A stretch of 9,468 nucleotides of DNA. Source: JBKHJZ01 sp046537875. Lineage in GTDB: Bacteria; Actinomycetota; Acidimicrobiia; Acidimicrobiales; VFJN01. The stretch is taken from NCBI GenBank assembly GCA_046537875.1, contig JBKHJZ010000128.1:1-9468 (forward strand), written 5' to 3'. The notes under the pieces were generated by a model. It saw only the letters and a program-made list of their open reading frames with translations. It had not been told where the DNA came from and did not search any database. Within the stretch, counting starts at the first letter, position 1. The number at the start of each line of letters is the position of its first letter. The translations under genes were made by a program, and so were the position numbers. Positions 1 through 5,875 of this stretch are shown here, piece after piece.

Positions 1-291
1 CGCCGGGGCCGGGCGGCCCAGGAGTCGCGCCGGGCCCGGGTGGCCCGCAGCCGCCGGCGCCAGGCGGCCGCCGAGGGCACGGAGGAGACCGAGGAGACCG
101 CACCGACCGAGTCGCCCGAGTCCGCCGAGTCGCCCGAGTCCGCCGGCTCGCCCGATTCGCCCGACTCCCCCGATTCGCCCGACTCCGTCGACTCGCCCGA
201 CGACGAGGCCGACGGCGAGCAGGCCGGCGACGAGACCGGTGCCGGAGACGCCGACGCCGCGGGCGAGGACGACCCCGAGGAGAAGAGCTGA
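1..291 (+). CDS. rplV: 50S ribosomal protein L22, C-terminal tail only (5' truncated by window edge)
   Basis: The reading frame is open from base 1 and stops at TGA 289-291, one base before the rpsC start. The conserved L22 fold is off the left edge, so identity rests on position: rplV precedes rpsC in the S10 cluster almost universally. What is visible is a tail. About 20 Arg/Ala-rich residues are followed by 76 residues (from base 61) holding 28 Asp/Glu and a single Lys, with Ser-Pro-Glu/Ser-Pro-Asp repeats. It has no hydrophobic core and should be disordered. L22 lines the exit tunnel of the large subunit with its loop, and its termini sit near the solvent surface, so such a tail could project from the ribosome (inference). 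A GTG at 40 is only an internal Val codon. The alternative, a different gene upstream of rpsC, is unlikely. Confidence 0.82.
   Translation, partial: RRGRAAQESRRARVARSRRRQAAAEGTEETEETAPTESPESAESPESAGSPDSPDSPDSPDSVDSPDDEADGEQAGDETGAGDADAAGEDDPEEKS
109..201 (+). repeat. Tandem coding repeats in the L22 tail (ESPESA x2, then SPD-type x6)
   Basis: Bases 109-126 and 127-144 are an exact 18-bp tandem duplication encoding Glu-Ser-Pro-Glu-Ser-Ala twice. After one Gly codon (145-147), bases 148-201 encode six 9-bp units: SPD four times, SVD, then SPD, with third-position variation between TCG/TCC and GAT/GAC. The exact 18-bp copy suggests recent slippage; the varied 9-bp units look older. Confidence 0.9.
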
Positions 292-292
292 C

Positions 293-1222
293 ATGGGTCA
301 GAAGGTCAACCCCTACGGCTTCCGGCTCGGTGTCACCACCGACTGGAAGTCCCGGTGGTTCGCCGACCGGGACGAGTACAGCGACAGCGCGATCGAGGAC
401 TGGAAGATCCGCGACTACCTGATGAACGAGCTGCCCCACGCGGCCATCAGCCGGATCGAGATCGAGCGCACGCGCGACCGCCTGCGCGTCGACGTCCACA
501 CCGCGCGCCCCGGCATCGTCATCGGGCGCCGGGGCAGCGAGGCCGACCGGCTGCGGGCCGGGCTCACCAGGATCACCGGCAACCCCAAGGTCCAGCTGAA
601 CATCCAGGAGATCAAGCAGCCCGAGCTCGACGCCGCCCTCATCGCCCAGGGCGTCGCCGACCAGCTCGCCGCCCGCGTCGCCTTCCGCCGGGCCATGAAG
701 CGGGCGGTCCAGAACGCCCAGAAGGCCGGTGCCAAGGGCATCCAGGTGCAGTGCTCGGGCCGCCTGGGCGGCAGCGAGATGGCCCGCACCGAGAGCTACC
801 GCGAGGGTCGCGTCCCCCGGCACACCCTGCGGGCCGACATCGACTACGGCTTCCGCGAGGCCCGCACCACCGCCGGGCGCATCGGCGTGAAGGTGTGGCT
901 CTACAAGGGCGACATCCTCCCGTACAAGTCGCTGAGCGAGGACAAGATCAGCCGCGAGGCCGCCATGGCGGTGGGCGAGACCTCCGGCGGCGGCACCGGG
1001 GGCGGCAAGCGGGTCGTGTCGTCGTCTGCGGCCGGGCGGCGCCGCCAGGCCGCCGAGCCCGCCGCAGCGCCCGCACCCGCCGCCGAGGAGCAGGTCGAGA
1101 ACGAGCCGCTCATCAAGGAGGCCGACCCCGAGCTCGAGCGTCTCCTCGCCGAGGAGGAGGAGATCGAGCGCCGGGTGCACGACCACCACGAGACCCCCCA
1201 CTTCCGCCCGGAGGACGAGTGA
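293..1222 (+). CDS. rpsC: 30S ribosomal protein S3 with an ~80-residue C-terminal extension
   Basis: S3 is a head protein of the small subunit at the mRNA entry channel; its basic residues contribute to mRNA helicase activity. The 309-residue product starts at ATG 293 with the canonical MGQKVNPYGFRLG; an in-frame ATG at 239 lies inside rplV and is rejected. A type II KH domain is visible, with its loop GRRG at residues 78-81. The family segment FRRAMKRAVQ (131-140) and the run around SGRLGG and REGRVPRHTLRADIDYG (155-187) follow. The usual fold ends near residue 225. Beyond it lies a Gly/Ala/Pro linker, RRRQAA at 249-254, and a Glu-rich stretch with a probable short helix (about 278-296). E. 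coli S3 is about 233 residues; actinobacterial S3 is often longer. The stop TGA 1220-1222 overlaps an ATG at 1222 that begins an open frame across the next gap. Confidence 0.98.
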   Translation: MGQKVNPYGFRLGVTTDWKSRWFADRDEYSDSAIEDWKIRDYLMNELPHAAISRIEIERTRDRLRVDVHTARPGIVIGRRGSEADRLRAGLTRITGNPKVQLNIQEIKQPELDAALIAQGVADQLAARVAFRRAMKRAVQNAQKAGAKGIQVQCSGRLGGSEMARTESYREGRVPRHTLRADIDYGFREARTTAGRIGVKVWLYKGDILPYKSLSEDKISREAAMAVGETSGGGTGGGKRVVSSSAAGRRRQAAEPAAAPAPAAEEQVENEPLIKEADPELERLLAEEEEIERRVHDHHETPHFRPEDE

Positions 1223-1419
1223 TGTTTCGCCTCGCAGCCGGAGGTTGCTCGGCGAGCTGGCGGCGCCGGCCGTCGGCCGGCACGTTGGCTTGCCGGCGAT
1301 CGACCGGCGGAGCCGGACCGATCGCCAGTGGGGGGCTCCGGCGGGAGCCTCTGCCCCCCACACCCCCCGCCGTTCCGATGGACGAGGCCGGTACGCGGCG
1401 TCGTCGTGAGGTGATCTGA
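1222..1419 (+). CDS. Possible 65-codon bridging ORF between rpsC and rplP (doubtful)
   Basis: ATG 1222-1224 overlaps the rpsC stop as TGATG, the overlap used at several real junctions in this operon. The frame then stays open for 65 codons and ends at TGA 1417-1419, directly before the rplP ATG and in the same frame as rplP. The predicted peptide begins MFRLAAGGCSASW, is rich in Arg, Gly and Pro, and resembles no family I know. It may be a translated bridge that keeps ribosomes moving through the hairpins, a remnant of the old rplP start, or chance: in DNA this GC-rich, 65 open codons are not rare. No separate Shine-Dalgarno site is evident, so translation would depend on coupling to rpsC. 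Confidence 0.25.
   Translation: MFRLAAGGCSASWRRRPSAGTLACRRSTGGAGPIASGGLRREPLPPTPPAVPMDEAGTRRRREVI
1223..1419 (+). promoter_or_regulatory. Structured 197-nt gap between rpsC and rplP: consecutive strong hairpins
   Basis: Three consecutive perfect inverted repeats are visible. H1 pairs 1265-1271 (GCCGGCC) with 1275-1281 across a 3-nt loop. H2 pairs 1295-1302 (GGCGATCG) with 1319-1326, and inside it 1304-1308 (CCGGC) with 1312-1316 around GGA. H3 pairs 1328-1335 (GTGGGGGG) with 1354-1361, with CTCC 1336-1339 against GGAG 1344-1347 inside. An alternative stem pairs 1276-1282 (GCCGGCA) with 1291-1297 and would exclude both H1 and H2. A second C-run (1363-1368) could also compete for the G-run. 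No U-tract follows, so this is not a classical terminator. The gap ends with the rplP ribosome-binding site GAGGTGAT at 1408-1415. I see no convincing promoter. Confidence 0.6.
1231..1260 (+). repeat. Possible diverged repeat copy, shared inverted with 4851-4877
   Basis: Bases 1231-1260 align with the reverse complement of 4851-4877. Shared blocks in order are CTCGCA, GCCG, AG, CTCG, CG and CTGG: about 22 matched bases of 27, but with several small gaps. Both segments lie inside the anomalous intergenic gaps. A dispersed repeat family inserted in opposite orientations is possible. Gapped matches are easy to find in DNA this GC-rich, so this is tentative. Confidence 0.25.
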
Positions 1420-1836
1420 ATGTTGATGCCGCGGAAGGTCGCGCACCGGAAGCATCACCGGGGGCGGATGAAGGGCGTCGCCAAGGGCGGCACCGAGGTC
1501 CACTTCGGCGACTACGGCATCCAGGCGCTCGAGGCCGGGTGGATCACCGCCCGCCAGATCGAGGCCGCCCGTGTCGCCATGACCCGCCACATCAAGCGGG
1601 GCGGCAAGGTCTGGATCAACATCTTCCCCGACAAGCCGGTCACCCAGAAGCCGGCCGAGACCCGCATGGGGTCCGGCAAGGGCAACCCGGAGCGCTGGGT
1701 GGCCGTGGTCCGGCCGGGCCGGGTGCTGTTCGAGCTGTCGTACCCCGACGCCACCATCGCCCGGGCCGCCATCGAGCGGGCCATCCAGAAGCTGCCGATC
1801 AAGGCCCGCTTCGTCACCAGGGAGGAGGAGCTGTAG
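1420..1836 (+). CDS. rplP: 50S ribosomal protein L16
   Basis: L16 binds 23S rRNA near the A-site tRNA elbow and is needed late in 50S assembly. The product is 138 residues, the usual length. It opens MLMPRKVAHRKHHRGRMKG, contains the hallmark GSGKGNPERWVAVVRPGRVLFE (residues 84-105 region) and ends with the family-typical KLPIKARFVTREE. Arg82 aligns with the E. coli arginine known to be hydroxylated by YcfD; whether that happens here is unknown. ATG 1420 is chosen over ATG 1426 because homologues keep Met-Leu before the Pro-Arg-Lys and because GAGGTGAT (1408-1415) sits 4 nt upstream. It follows the unusual 197-nt gap. Its stop TAG overlaps the GTG start of rpmC. Confidence 0.98.
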   Translation: MLMPRKVAHRKHHRGRMKGVAKGGTEVHFGDYGIQALEAGWITARQIEAARVAMTRHIKRGGKVWINIFPDKPVTQKPAETRMGSGKGNPERWVAVVRPGRVLFELSYPDATIARAAIERAIQKLPIKARFVTREEEL

Positions 1837-2066
1837 TGGCCAAGCAGAGCGTCCACGACCTGGACGACGCCACGCTCGTCACCCGGGTGGCCGAGGCGAA
1901 GGACGAGCTGTTCAAGCTGCGCTTCCAGCACGCCACCGGGCAGCTCACCAGCTCGGCGCGCCTGGGTCAGGTGCGCAAGGAGATCGCCCGCCTGCTCACC
2001 GAGCTGCGGGCCCGCGAGATCGCAGCCGCCGAGGAGCTGGCTGCGGCGAACGAGGAGAACGGCTGA
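1836..2066 (+). CDS. rpmC: 50S ribosomal protein L29
   Basis: L29 is a small helical-hairpin protein at the peptide tunnel exit, next to L23, where it contributes to the docking platform for SRP and trigger factor. The product is 76 residues, starting with GTG at 1836, which overlaps the rplP stop as TAGTG. The start is supported by the purine-rich GGAGGAGGAG at 1821-1830 and by the initial MAKQ. Visible family features are the helix VAEAKDELFKLRFQHATGQL (residues 18-37) and VRKEIARLLTELRARE (46-61). A slightly long Ala/Glu-rich C-terminus follows. The stop overlaps rpsQ as TGATG, which suggests translational coupling. Confidence 0.97.
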   Translation: MAKQSVHDLDDATLVTRVAEAKDELFKLRFQHATGQLTSSARLGQVRKEIARLLTELRAREIAAAEELAAANEENG

Positions 2067-2334
2067 TGGCCGAGGCCACCGCCCGCACGCGGGGCGCACG
2101 CAAGGTCCGGGAGGGCGTCGTGGCGTCCAACGCCATGGACAAGACCGCCGTCGTGGTGGTCACCACCCGCAAGCCGCACCCGCTCTACAAGAAGACGATG
2201 GTTCGCAGCCGGCGCCTGTACACCCACGACGAGAACAACGAGCTGCGCGTCGGCGACCGGGTCCGGGTGGCCGAGACCCGGCCGCTGTCGAAGCGCAAGC
2301 GCTGGCGGCTCGTGGAGATCCTGGAGAGGGCGAA

Positions 2335-2338
<4 letters not shown>
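2066..2338 (+). CDS. rpsQ: 30S ribosomal protein S17
   Basis: S17 is a primary 16S rRNA-binding protein with an OB-fold that helps nucleate assembly of the 30S body. The product is 90 residues. After a short basic N-terminal segment comes REGVVASNAMDKTAVVVV (15-32), with the conserved Asp-Lys-Thr. The family signature GDRVRVAETRPLSKRKRW at 63-80 follows. ATG 2066 overlaps the rpmC stop, and the last four bases (GTGA, 2335-2338) overlap the start of rplN. The length and motifs are normal. Confidence 0.98.
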
Positions 2339-2702
<364 letters not shown>

Positions 2703-2703
<1 letters not shown>

Positions 2704-3023
2704 TGGCCGGGCTGAAGATCCGCAAGGGCGACCGGGTCCGGGTGCTCACCGGCAAGGACCGGGGCAAGGAGGGCCAGGTGATGCGCGCCCTGCCCCGGGA
2801 GCGCAAGGTGATCGTCGACGGCGTCAACGTGGCCCGCAAGCACCAGCGGCCCACGAGGACCACCCAGCAGGGCGGGATCATCGACAAGGACATGCCGATC
2901 GACGTGTCGAACGTGGCGCTGGTGTGCCCCTCGTGCGGCAAGCCGACCCGGGTCGGCTACAAGCTCGACCCCTCGGGCGAGAAGGTCCGGGTGTGCAAGA
3001 AGTGCGGAGGTGAGATCACGTGA
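2703..3023 (+). CDS. rplX: 50S ribosomal protein L24, with four-cysteine C-terminal motif
   Basis: L24 is an assembly initiator that binds the 5' end of 23S rRNA. The product is 106 residues, starting at ATG 2703 (TGATG overlap with rplN). An N-terminal KOW motif lies at about residues 5-30 (KIRKGDRVRVLTGKDRGKEG), followed by VIVDGVNVARKHQRPT (37-51). The C-terminal half carries two CxxC pairs, C75-C78 and C98-C101, a zinc-ribbon-like arrangement found in a subset of bacterial L24s; zinc binding is inferred. The end overlaps the rplE start by 4 nt (GTGA). Confidence 0.97.
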
Positions 3024-3592
3024 GCGTCACCACCGACCGGTACGTCCCCCGCCTCAAGGCCCGCTACGAGTCCGCGCTGCGCGACCAGCTCCGCACCGAG
3101 CTCGGCCTCGGCAACGTGATGCAGGTGCCACGCCTCGAGAAGATCGTCGTCAACATGGGCGTCGGCGACGCCGTCGCCCAGCCGTCGCTGCTCGAGGGCG
3201 CCGTGCGCGACCTCACCACCATCGCCGGCCAGAAGCCGGTGGTCACCCGGGCCAAGAAGTCCATCGCCGGGTTCAAGGTGCGCGAGGGCAACGCGATCGG
3301 CGCCAAGGTCACGCTGCGGGGCGACCGGATGTGGGAGTTCCTCGACCGGCTGATCGCCATCGCCATCCCCCGCATCCGCGACTTCCGTGGCCTCAGCCCC
3401 ACCTCGTTCGACGGCCACGGCAACTACACGTTCGGCCTGACCGAGCAGCTCGTCTTCCCCGAGATCGACTACGACAGCATCGACCAGCCCCGTGGCATGG
3501 ACATCACGATCGTGACCACGGCCGGCACCGACGCCCACGGACGGGCGCTCCTGCTGGCGCTGGGCTTCCCCTTCAAGCGCGAGGGACTGTGA
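3020..3592 (+). CDS. rplE: 50S ribosomal protein L5
   Basis: L5 belongs to the 5S ribonucleoprotein in the central protuberance and contacts the P-site tRNA and S13. The 190-residue product is slightly longer than E. coli L5 (179). The signature PRLEKIVVNMGVG is at 37-49, followed by GQKPVVTRAKKSIAGFKVR (70-88). The conserved block with FPEID and the Asp-Gln-Arg-like DQPRGMDITIVTTA lies at 146-168. GTG 3020 is chosen for its 4-nt overlap with rplX and the ribosome-binding site GGAGGTGA at 3006-3013. In E. coli the rplX-rplE junction carries the S8 autoregulatory site; I could not recognise such a site here. The next gene begins 3 nt after the stop. Confidence 0.98.
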   Translation: MSVTTDRYVPRLKARYESALRDQLRTELGLGNVMQVPRLEKIVVNMGVGDAVAQPSLLEGAVRDLTTIAGQKPVVTRAKKSIAGFKVREGNAIGAKVTLRGDRMWEFLDRLIAIAIPRIRDFRGLSPTSFDGHGNYTFGLTEQLVFPEIDYDSIDQPRGMDITIVTTAGTDAHGRALLLALGFPFKREGL

Positions 3593-3595
3593 TCC

Positions 3596-3781
3596 ATGGC
3601 CAAGAAGGCGCTCATCAACAAGCAGCAGCGCAAGCCGAAGTACAAGGTGCGGGCCTACACCCGCTGCCGGCGGTGCGGGCGGCCCCGCGCCGTGTACCGC
3701 AAGTTCGGGCTCTGCCGCGTGTGCCTCCGCGAGCTGGCGCACGCCGGCGAGCTTCCCGGCGTGACGAAGGCGAGCTGGTGA
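3596..3781 (+). CDS. rpsN: 30S ribosomal protein S14, zinc-binding short form (type Z)
   Basis: S14 is a late-assembling head protein of the small subunit near the decoding region. At 61 residues it is the short, zinc-containing class (often called rpsZ or rpsN1) rather than the ~100-residue Cys-free form. The four zinc ligands are intact: C24-x2-C27 and C40-x2-C43, within TRCRRCGRPRAVYRKFGLCRVC. The C-terminus, GELPGVTKASW, is typical. ATG 3596 lies 3 nt after the rplE stop. A genome with this form may also carry a zinc-independent copy elsewhere, which this window cannot show. Confidence 0.98.
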   Translation: MAKKALINKQQRKPKYKVRAYTRCRRCGRPRAVYRKFGLCRVCLRELAHAGELPGVTKASW

Positions 3782-3794
3782 GGGGAGGCCGGAC

Positions 3795-4199
3795 ATGACC
3801 ATGACCGATCCCATCGCCGACATGCTCACCCGCATCCGCAACGCGAACATCGCGATGCACGACGAGGTGCGCATGCCGTCGTCCAAGCTCAAGGAGGCGC
3901 TGGCCGCCGTCCTCCAGCAGGAGGGCTACATCGAGGGCTACGAGGTCCACGACAACGGCGAGCGCCCCGGGAAGACCCTCCTCGTCAGGATGAAGTACGG
4001 CGCCGAGCGCGAGCGCACCATCTCGGGCATCCGCCGGGTGTCCAAGCCGGGCCTGCGCGTCTACTCCAAGGCCTCCGAGGCGCCCCGCGTGCTCGGTGGT
4101 CTGGGGGTGGCGGTGCTCTCGACCAGCCAGGGACTGCTGTCCGACCGCGAGGCGCGCAGGCGCCGGGTCGGCGGCGAGGTCCTCTGCTTCGTGTGGTAG
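3795..4199 (+). CDS. rpsH: 30S ribosomal protein S8
   Basis: S8 is a primary 16S rRNA-binding protein of the central domain; in E. coli it is also the translational repressor of the spc operon. The product is 134 residues. It opens MTMTDPIADMLTRIRNAN, a form usual in actinobacteria, and ends with the signature GVAVLSTSQGLLSDREA (104-120) and GGEVLCFVW. Two starts are possible, ATG 3795 and ATG 3801. AGGGGAGG at 3781-3788 is 6 nt from the first, which I prefer. The gap to rpsN is 13 nt and to rplF 5 nt. Confidence 0.97.
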   Translation: MTMTDPIADMLTRIRNANIAMHDEVRMPSSKLKEALAAVLQQEGYIEGYEVHDNGERPGKTLLVRMKYGAERERTISGIRRVSKPGLRVYSKASEAPRVLGGLGVAVLSTSQGLLSDREARRRRVGGEVLCFVW

Positions 4200-4204
4200 G
4201 AGCC

Positions 4205-4744
4205 ATGTCTCGCATCGGACGATCACCCATCCCCGTGCCGAGCGGTGTCGAGGTCACCATCCGCGACCGCCACGTCAGCGTGACGGGGCCGAGGGGCACG
4301 CTCGCCCGCGACATCCCCGGCACGATCACGGTCCGCCAGGAGGGCGACACGCTGCTGGTCGAGCGCCCGAACGACGAGCGGCAGAACCGGGCGATGCACG
4401 GCCTGGTGCGGACGCTGGTCAACAACATGGTCGTCGGGGTGACCGACGGCTACCGCAAGGAGCTCGAGATCGTCGGTGTCGGCTACCGGGCCACCGCCAA
4501 GGGGCCGAACGAGCTCACCCTCGCGCTCGGGTTCAGCCACCCGGTCGACGTCTCGGCGCCCGACGGCATCACGTTCGAGGTGCCGACCCCCAACCGTGTC
4601 GTGGTGACGGGCATCGACAAGGAGGCGGTCGGCCAGGTGGCCGCCGACATCCGGGCCTGGCGCAAGCCCGAGCCCTACAAGGGCAAGGGCATCCGCTACG
4701 CCGGCGAGCGCATCAAGCGCAAGGCCGGAAAGGCAGGAAAGTGA
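4205..4744 (+). CDS. rplF: 50S ribosomal protein L6
   Basis: L6 binds 23S rRNA near the sarcin-ricin loop and the factor-binding site. The 179-residue product matches the family length (about 177-180) and has the usual two homologous domains. The start MSRIGRSPIPVP is canonical. The C-terminal signature PEPYKGKGIRYAGE is at 156-169, before a Lys/Gly tail. ATG 4205 is chosen for that canonical start; a GTG at 4193 would overlap rpsH and add four non-conserved residues. AGGAG at 4198-4202 is only 2 nt from the ATG, an unusually short spacing. The stop TGA 4742-4744 overlaps an ATG at 4744, as at real junctions here, yet the next ribosomal gene starts 142 nt later. Confidence 0.98.
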   Translation: MSRIGRSPIPVPSGVEVTIRDRHVSVTGPRGTLARDIPGTITVRQEGDTLLVERPNDERQNRAMHGLVRTLVNNMVVGVTDGYRKELEIVGVGYRATAKGPNELTLALGFSHPVDVSAPDGITFEVPTPNRVVVTGIDKEAVGQVAADIRAWRKPEPYKGKGIRYAGERIKRKAGKAGK

Positions 4745-4890
4745 TGGTCGCCGCTCACGGGTCCTGTCGCCTCCGGTGCGGGCCTACCGCCGCCGGCGCA
4801 GAGGCGCCGGCAGCGGCCCGCATCCTCGGCGCCACCCGCTCGCTCCGTAGCCAGGCGTCGAGGTCTCGGCTTGCGAGGAGGTTCTCATGA
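4744..4890 (+). CDS. Possible 48-codon bridging ORF between rplF and rplR (doubtful)
   Basis: ATG 4744-4746 overlaps the rplF stop as TGATG. The frame runs 48 codons and ends at TGA 4888-4890, overlapping the rplR start as ATGA. The frame therefore spans the gap exactly and touches both neighbours. AGGA at 4735-4738 lies 5 nt upstream of this ATG and could act as a ribosome-binding site, although those bases also encode the Lys/Gly tail of L6. The predicted peptide begins MVAAHGSCRLRCG, is Ala/Arg-rich and matches no family I recognise. Its frame differs from rplR. Chance is a real alternative, because 48 open codons are common at this GC content. The ORF in the rpsC-rplP gap shows the same layout. 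Confidence 0.28.
   Translation: MVAAHGSCRLRCGPTAAGAEAPAAARILGATRSLRSQASRSRLARRFS
4777..4822 (+). promoter_or_regulatory. Long GC-rich hairpin in the 142-nt rplF-rplR gap
   Basis: The inner stem is perfect: 4792-4799 (GCCGGCGC) pairs with 4804-4811 around the loop AGAG. The outer stem pairs 4777-4784 (TGCGGGCC) with 4815-4822, also perfectly. An alternative places CCGC 4787-4790 against GCGG 4813-4816 and extends the inner stem. No U-tract follows, so a normal intrinsic terminator is unlikely. A processing site, transcript stabiliser, attenuator or repeat-element palindrome are all possible. The rest of the gap (4745-4886) holds no promoter I can support. It ends with the strong ribosome-binding site GAGGAGGT at 4875-4882, 4 nt before rplR. 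Confidence 0.65.
4851..4877 (-). repeat. Possible diverged repeat copy, inverted relative to 1231-1260
   Basis: Read on the minus strand, this segment shares ordered blocks CTCGCA, GCCG, AG, CTCG, CG and CTGG with 1231-1260. Its plus strand runs into the purine-rich ribosome-binding site of rplR. The match is gapped and may be coincidental. Confidence 0.25.
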
Positions 4891-5252
4891 GCACGTCGGC
4901 GAAGCAGAAGCGCGAGGCGCGGATCCGGCGGCACACGCGGGTGCGCAAGCGGGTGCGCGGTACGCCCGAGCGCCCGCGGCTGGCCGTGTTCCGCTCGAAC
5001 AAGCACATCTCCGTACAGGTGATAGACGACCGCGCCGGCCGTACCCTGGTGTCGGCCTCGACCTACGAGCCCGACCTCCGGGGAGGCCCCACCTCCACCA
5101 AGGAGGCGGCCGCCCGGGTGGGTTCGCTGGTGGCCGAGCGTGCCCGCGCCGCGGGCATCGAGCGCGTCGTCTTCGACCGAGGTGGCTTCCTCTACCACGG
5201 GCGCGTCGCCGCCGTGGCCGAGGCGGCCCGAGAGGCAGGACTGGAGTTCTGA
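4887..5252 (+). CDS. rplR: 50S ribosomal protein L18
   Basis: L18 binds 5S rRNA and, with L5 and L25, anchors it in the central protuberance. The 121-residue product has the normal length. A basic N-terminal arm (KREARIRRHTRVRKRVRGT, residues 8-26) is followed by RPRLAVFRSNKHISVQVIDD (29-48) and the C-terminal signature FDRGGFLYHGRV (96-107). ATG 4887 is preceded by GAGGAGGT at 4875-4882, one of the strongest ribosome-binding sites in the window, as expected for a gene that restarts translation after a gap. The stop overlaps rpsE as TGATG. Confidence 0.98.
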   Translation: MSTSAKQKREARIRRHTRVRKRVRGTPERPRLAVFRSNKHISVQVIDDRAGRTLVSASTYEPDLRGGPTSTKEAAARVGSLVAERARAAGIERVVFDRGGFLYHGRVAAVAEAAREAGLEF

Positions 5253-5875
5253 TGGCCAACGGCACATCCGGCCGCGGCCCGCGTGGCGGGCGTGAGCGCG
5301 AGCCCCGCGACAACCCGCGGGCCTCGGGCGACGCCACGCTGCACGAGTCGCGGGTGATCAACATCAACCGCGTCGCCAAGGTCGTGAAGGGCGGCCGGCG
5401 GTTCTCGTTCACCGCGCTGGTGGTGATCGGCGACGGCAACGGCCGCGTCGGCCTCGGCTACGGCAAGGCCAAGGAGGTGCCCCTCGCCATCCAGAAGGGC
5501 ACCGAGGAGGCCCGCAAGAGCCTGTTCAAGGTCCCGCTCGCCGGCACGACCATCATCCACCCCGTCACCGGCGAGATGGGCGCCGGCCGGGTGCTCATCA
5601 AGCCCGCCGCCCCCGGCACCGGGGTGATCGCCGGCGGCGCCGCCCGGGCGATCCTCGAGGAGGCCGGCATCCGCGACGTGCTGTGCAAGTCGCTGGGCTC
5701 GCCCAACCACATCAACGTGGCCCGGGCCACCATCGCCGGCCTCAAGGCGCTGCGCCGGCCCGACGAGATGGCCCGGATGCGAGGCAAGTCGCCCGAGGAG
5801 ATCATGCCCCGGGCCCTGTGGGACGCCTACCGGGAGTCGGAGCGCGAACGCAGCACGCCGGAGGGTGCGGCGTGA
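5252..5875 (+). CDS. rpsE: 30S ribosomal protein S5
   Basis: S5 lies at the mRNA entry pore and helps decoding accuracy; mutations in its N-terminal domain give spectinomycin resistance or ram phenotypes in E. coli. The product is 207 residues against about 167 in E. coli. The extra length is a Gly/Arg-rich N-terminus of roughly 30 residues and a C-terminal tail. The dsRBD-like domain begins at HESRVININRVAKVVKGGRR (31-50) and continues FSFTALVVIGDGNGRVGLGY. The C-terminal domain contains GTGVIAGGAARAILEEAGI (122-140) and LGSPNHINVARAT (148-160). The start and stop overlap rplR and rpmD as TGATG. An N-terminal extension is common in actinobacterial S5. Confidence 0.98.
   Translation: MANGTSGRGPRGGREREPRDNPRASGDATLHESRVININRVAKVVKGGRRFSFTALVVIGDGNGRVGLGYGKAKEVPLAIQKGTEEARKSLFKVPLAGTTIIHPVTGEMGAGRVLIKPAAPGTGVIAGGAARAILEEAGIRDVLCKSLGSPNHINVARATIAGLKALRRPDEMARMRGKSPEEIMPRALWDAYRESERERSTPEGAA

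Noticed and set aside
109..201. CRISPR-like or satellite array
   Set aside because: The repeats are in frame, encode Ser-Pro-Glu/Asp units and have no spacers. They are coding repeats of the L22 tail.
239..292. Upstream ATG start for rpsC
   Set aside because: It would add 18 residues encoded inside rplV, before the universally conserved MGQKVNP start.
1328..1361. Intrinsic terminator after rpsC
   Set aside because: The stem is strong, but it is followed by a C-rich run and no U-tract, and the essential genes downstream have no visible promoter. The same objection applies to 4777-4822 and 6573-6662.
355..1419. Long plus-strand frame overlapping all of rpsC
   Set aside because: The part inside rpsC is an out-of-frame shadow. 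Only its end from ATG 1222 is kept, as a doubtful bridging ORF.
3000..3040. S8 autoregulatory binding site at the rplX-rplE junction, as in E. coli
   Set aside because: I could not find the helix with its characteristic internal loop. The junction is a simple 4-nt overlap with a normal ribosome-binding site.
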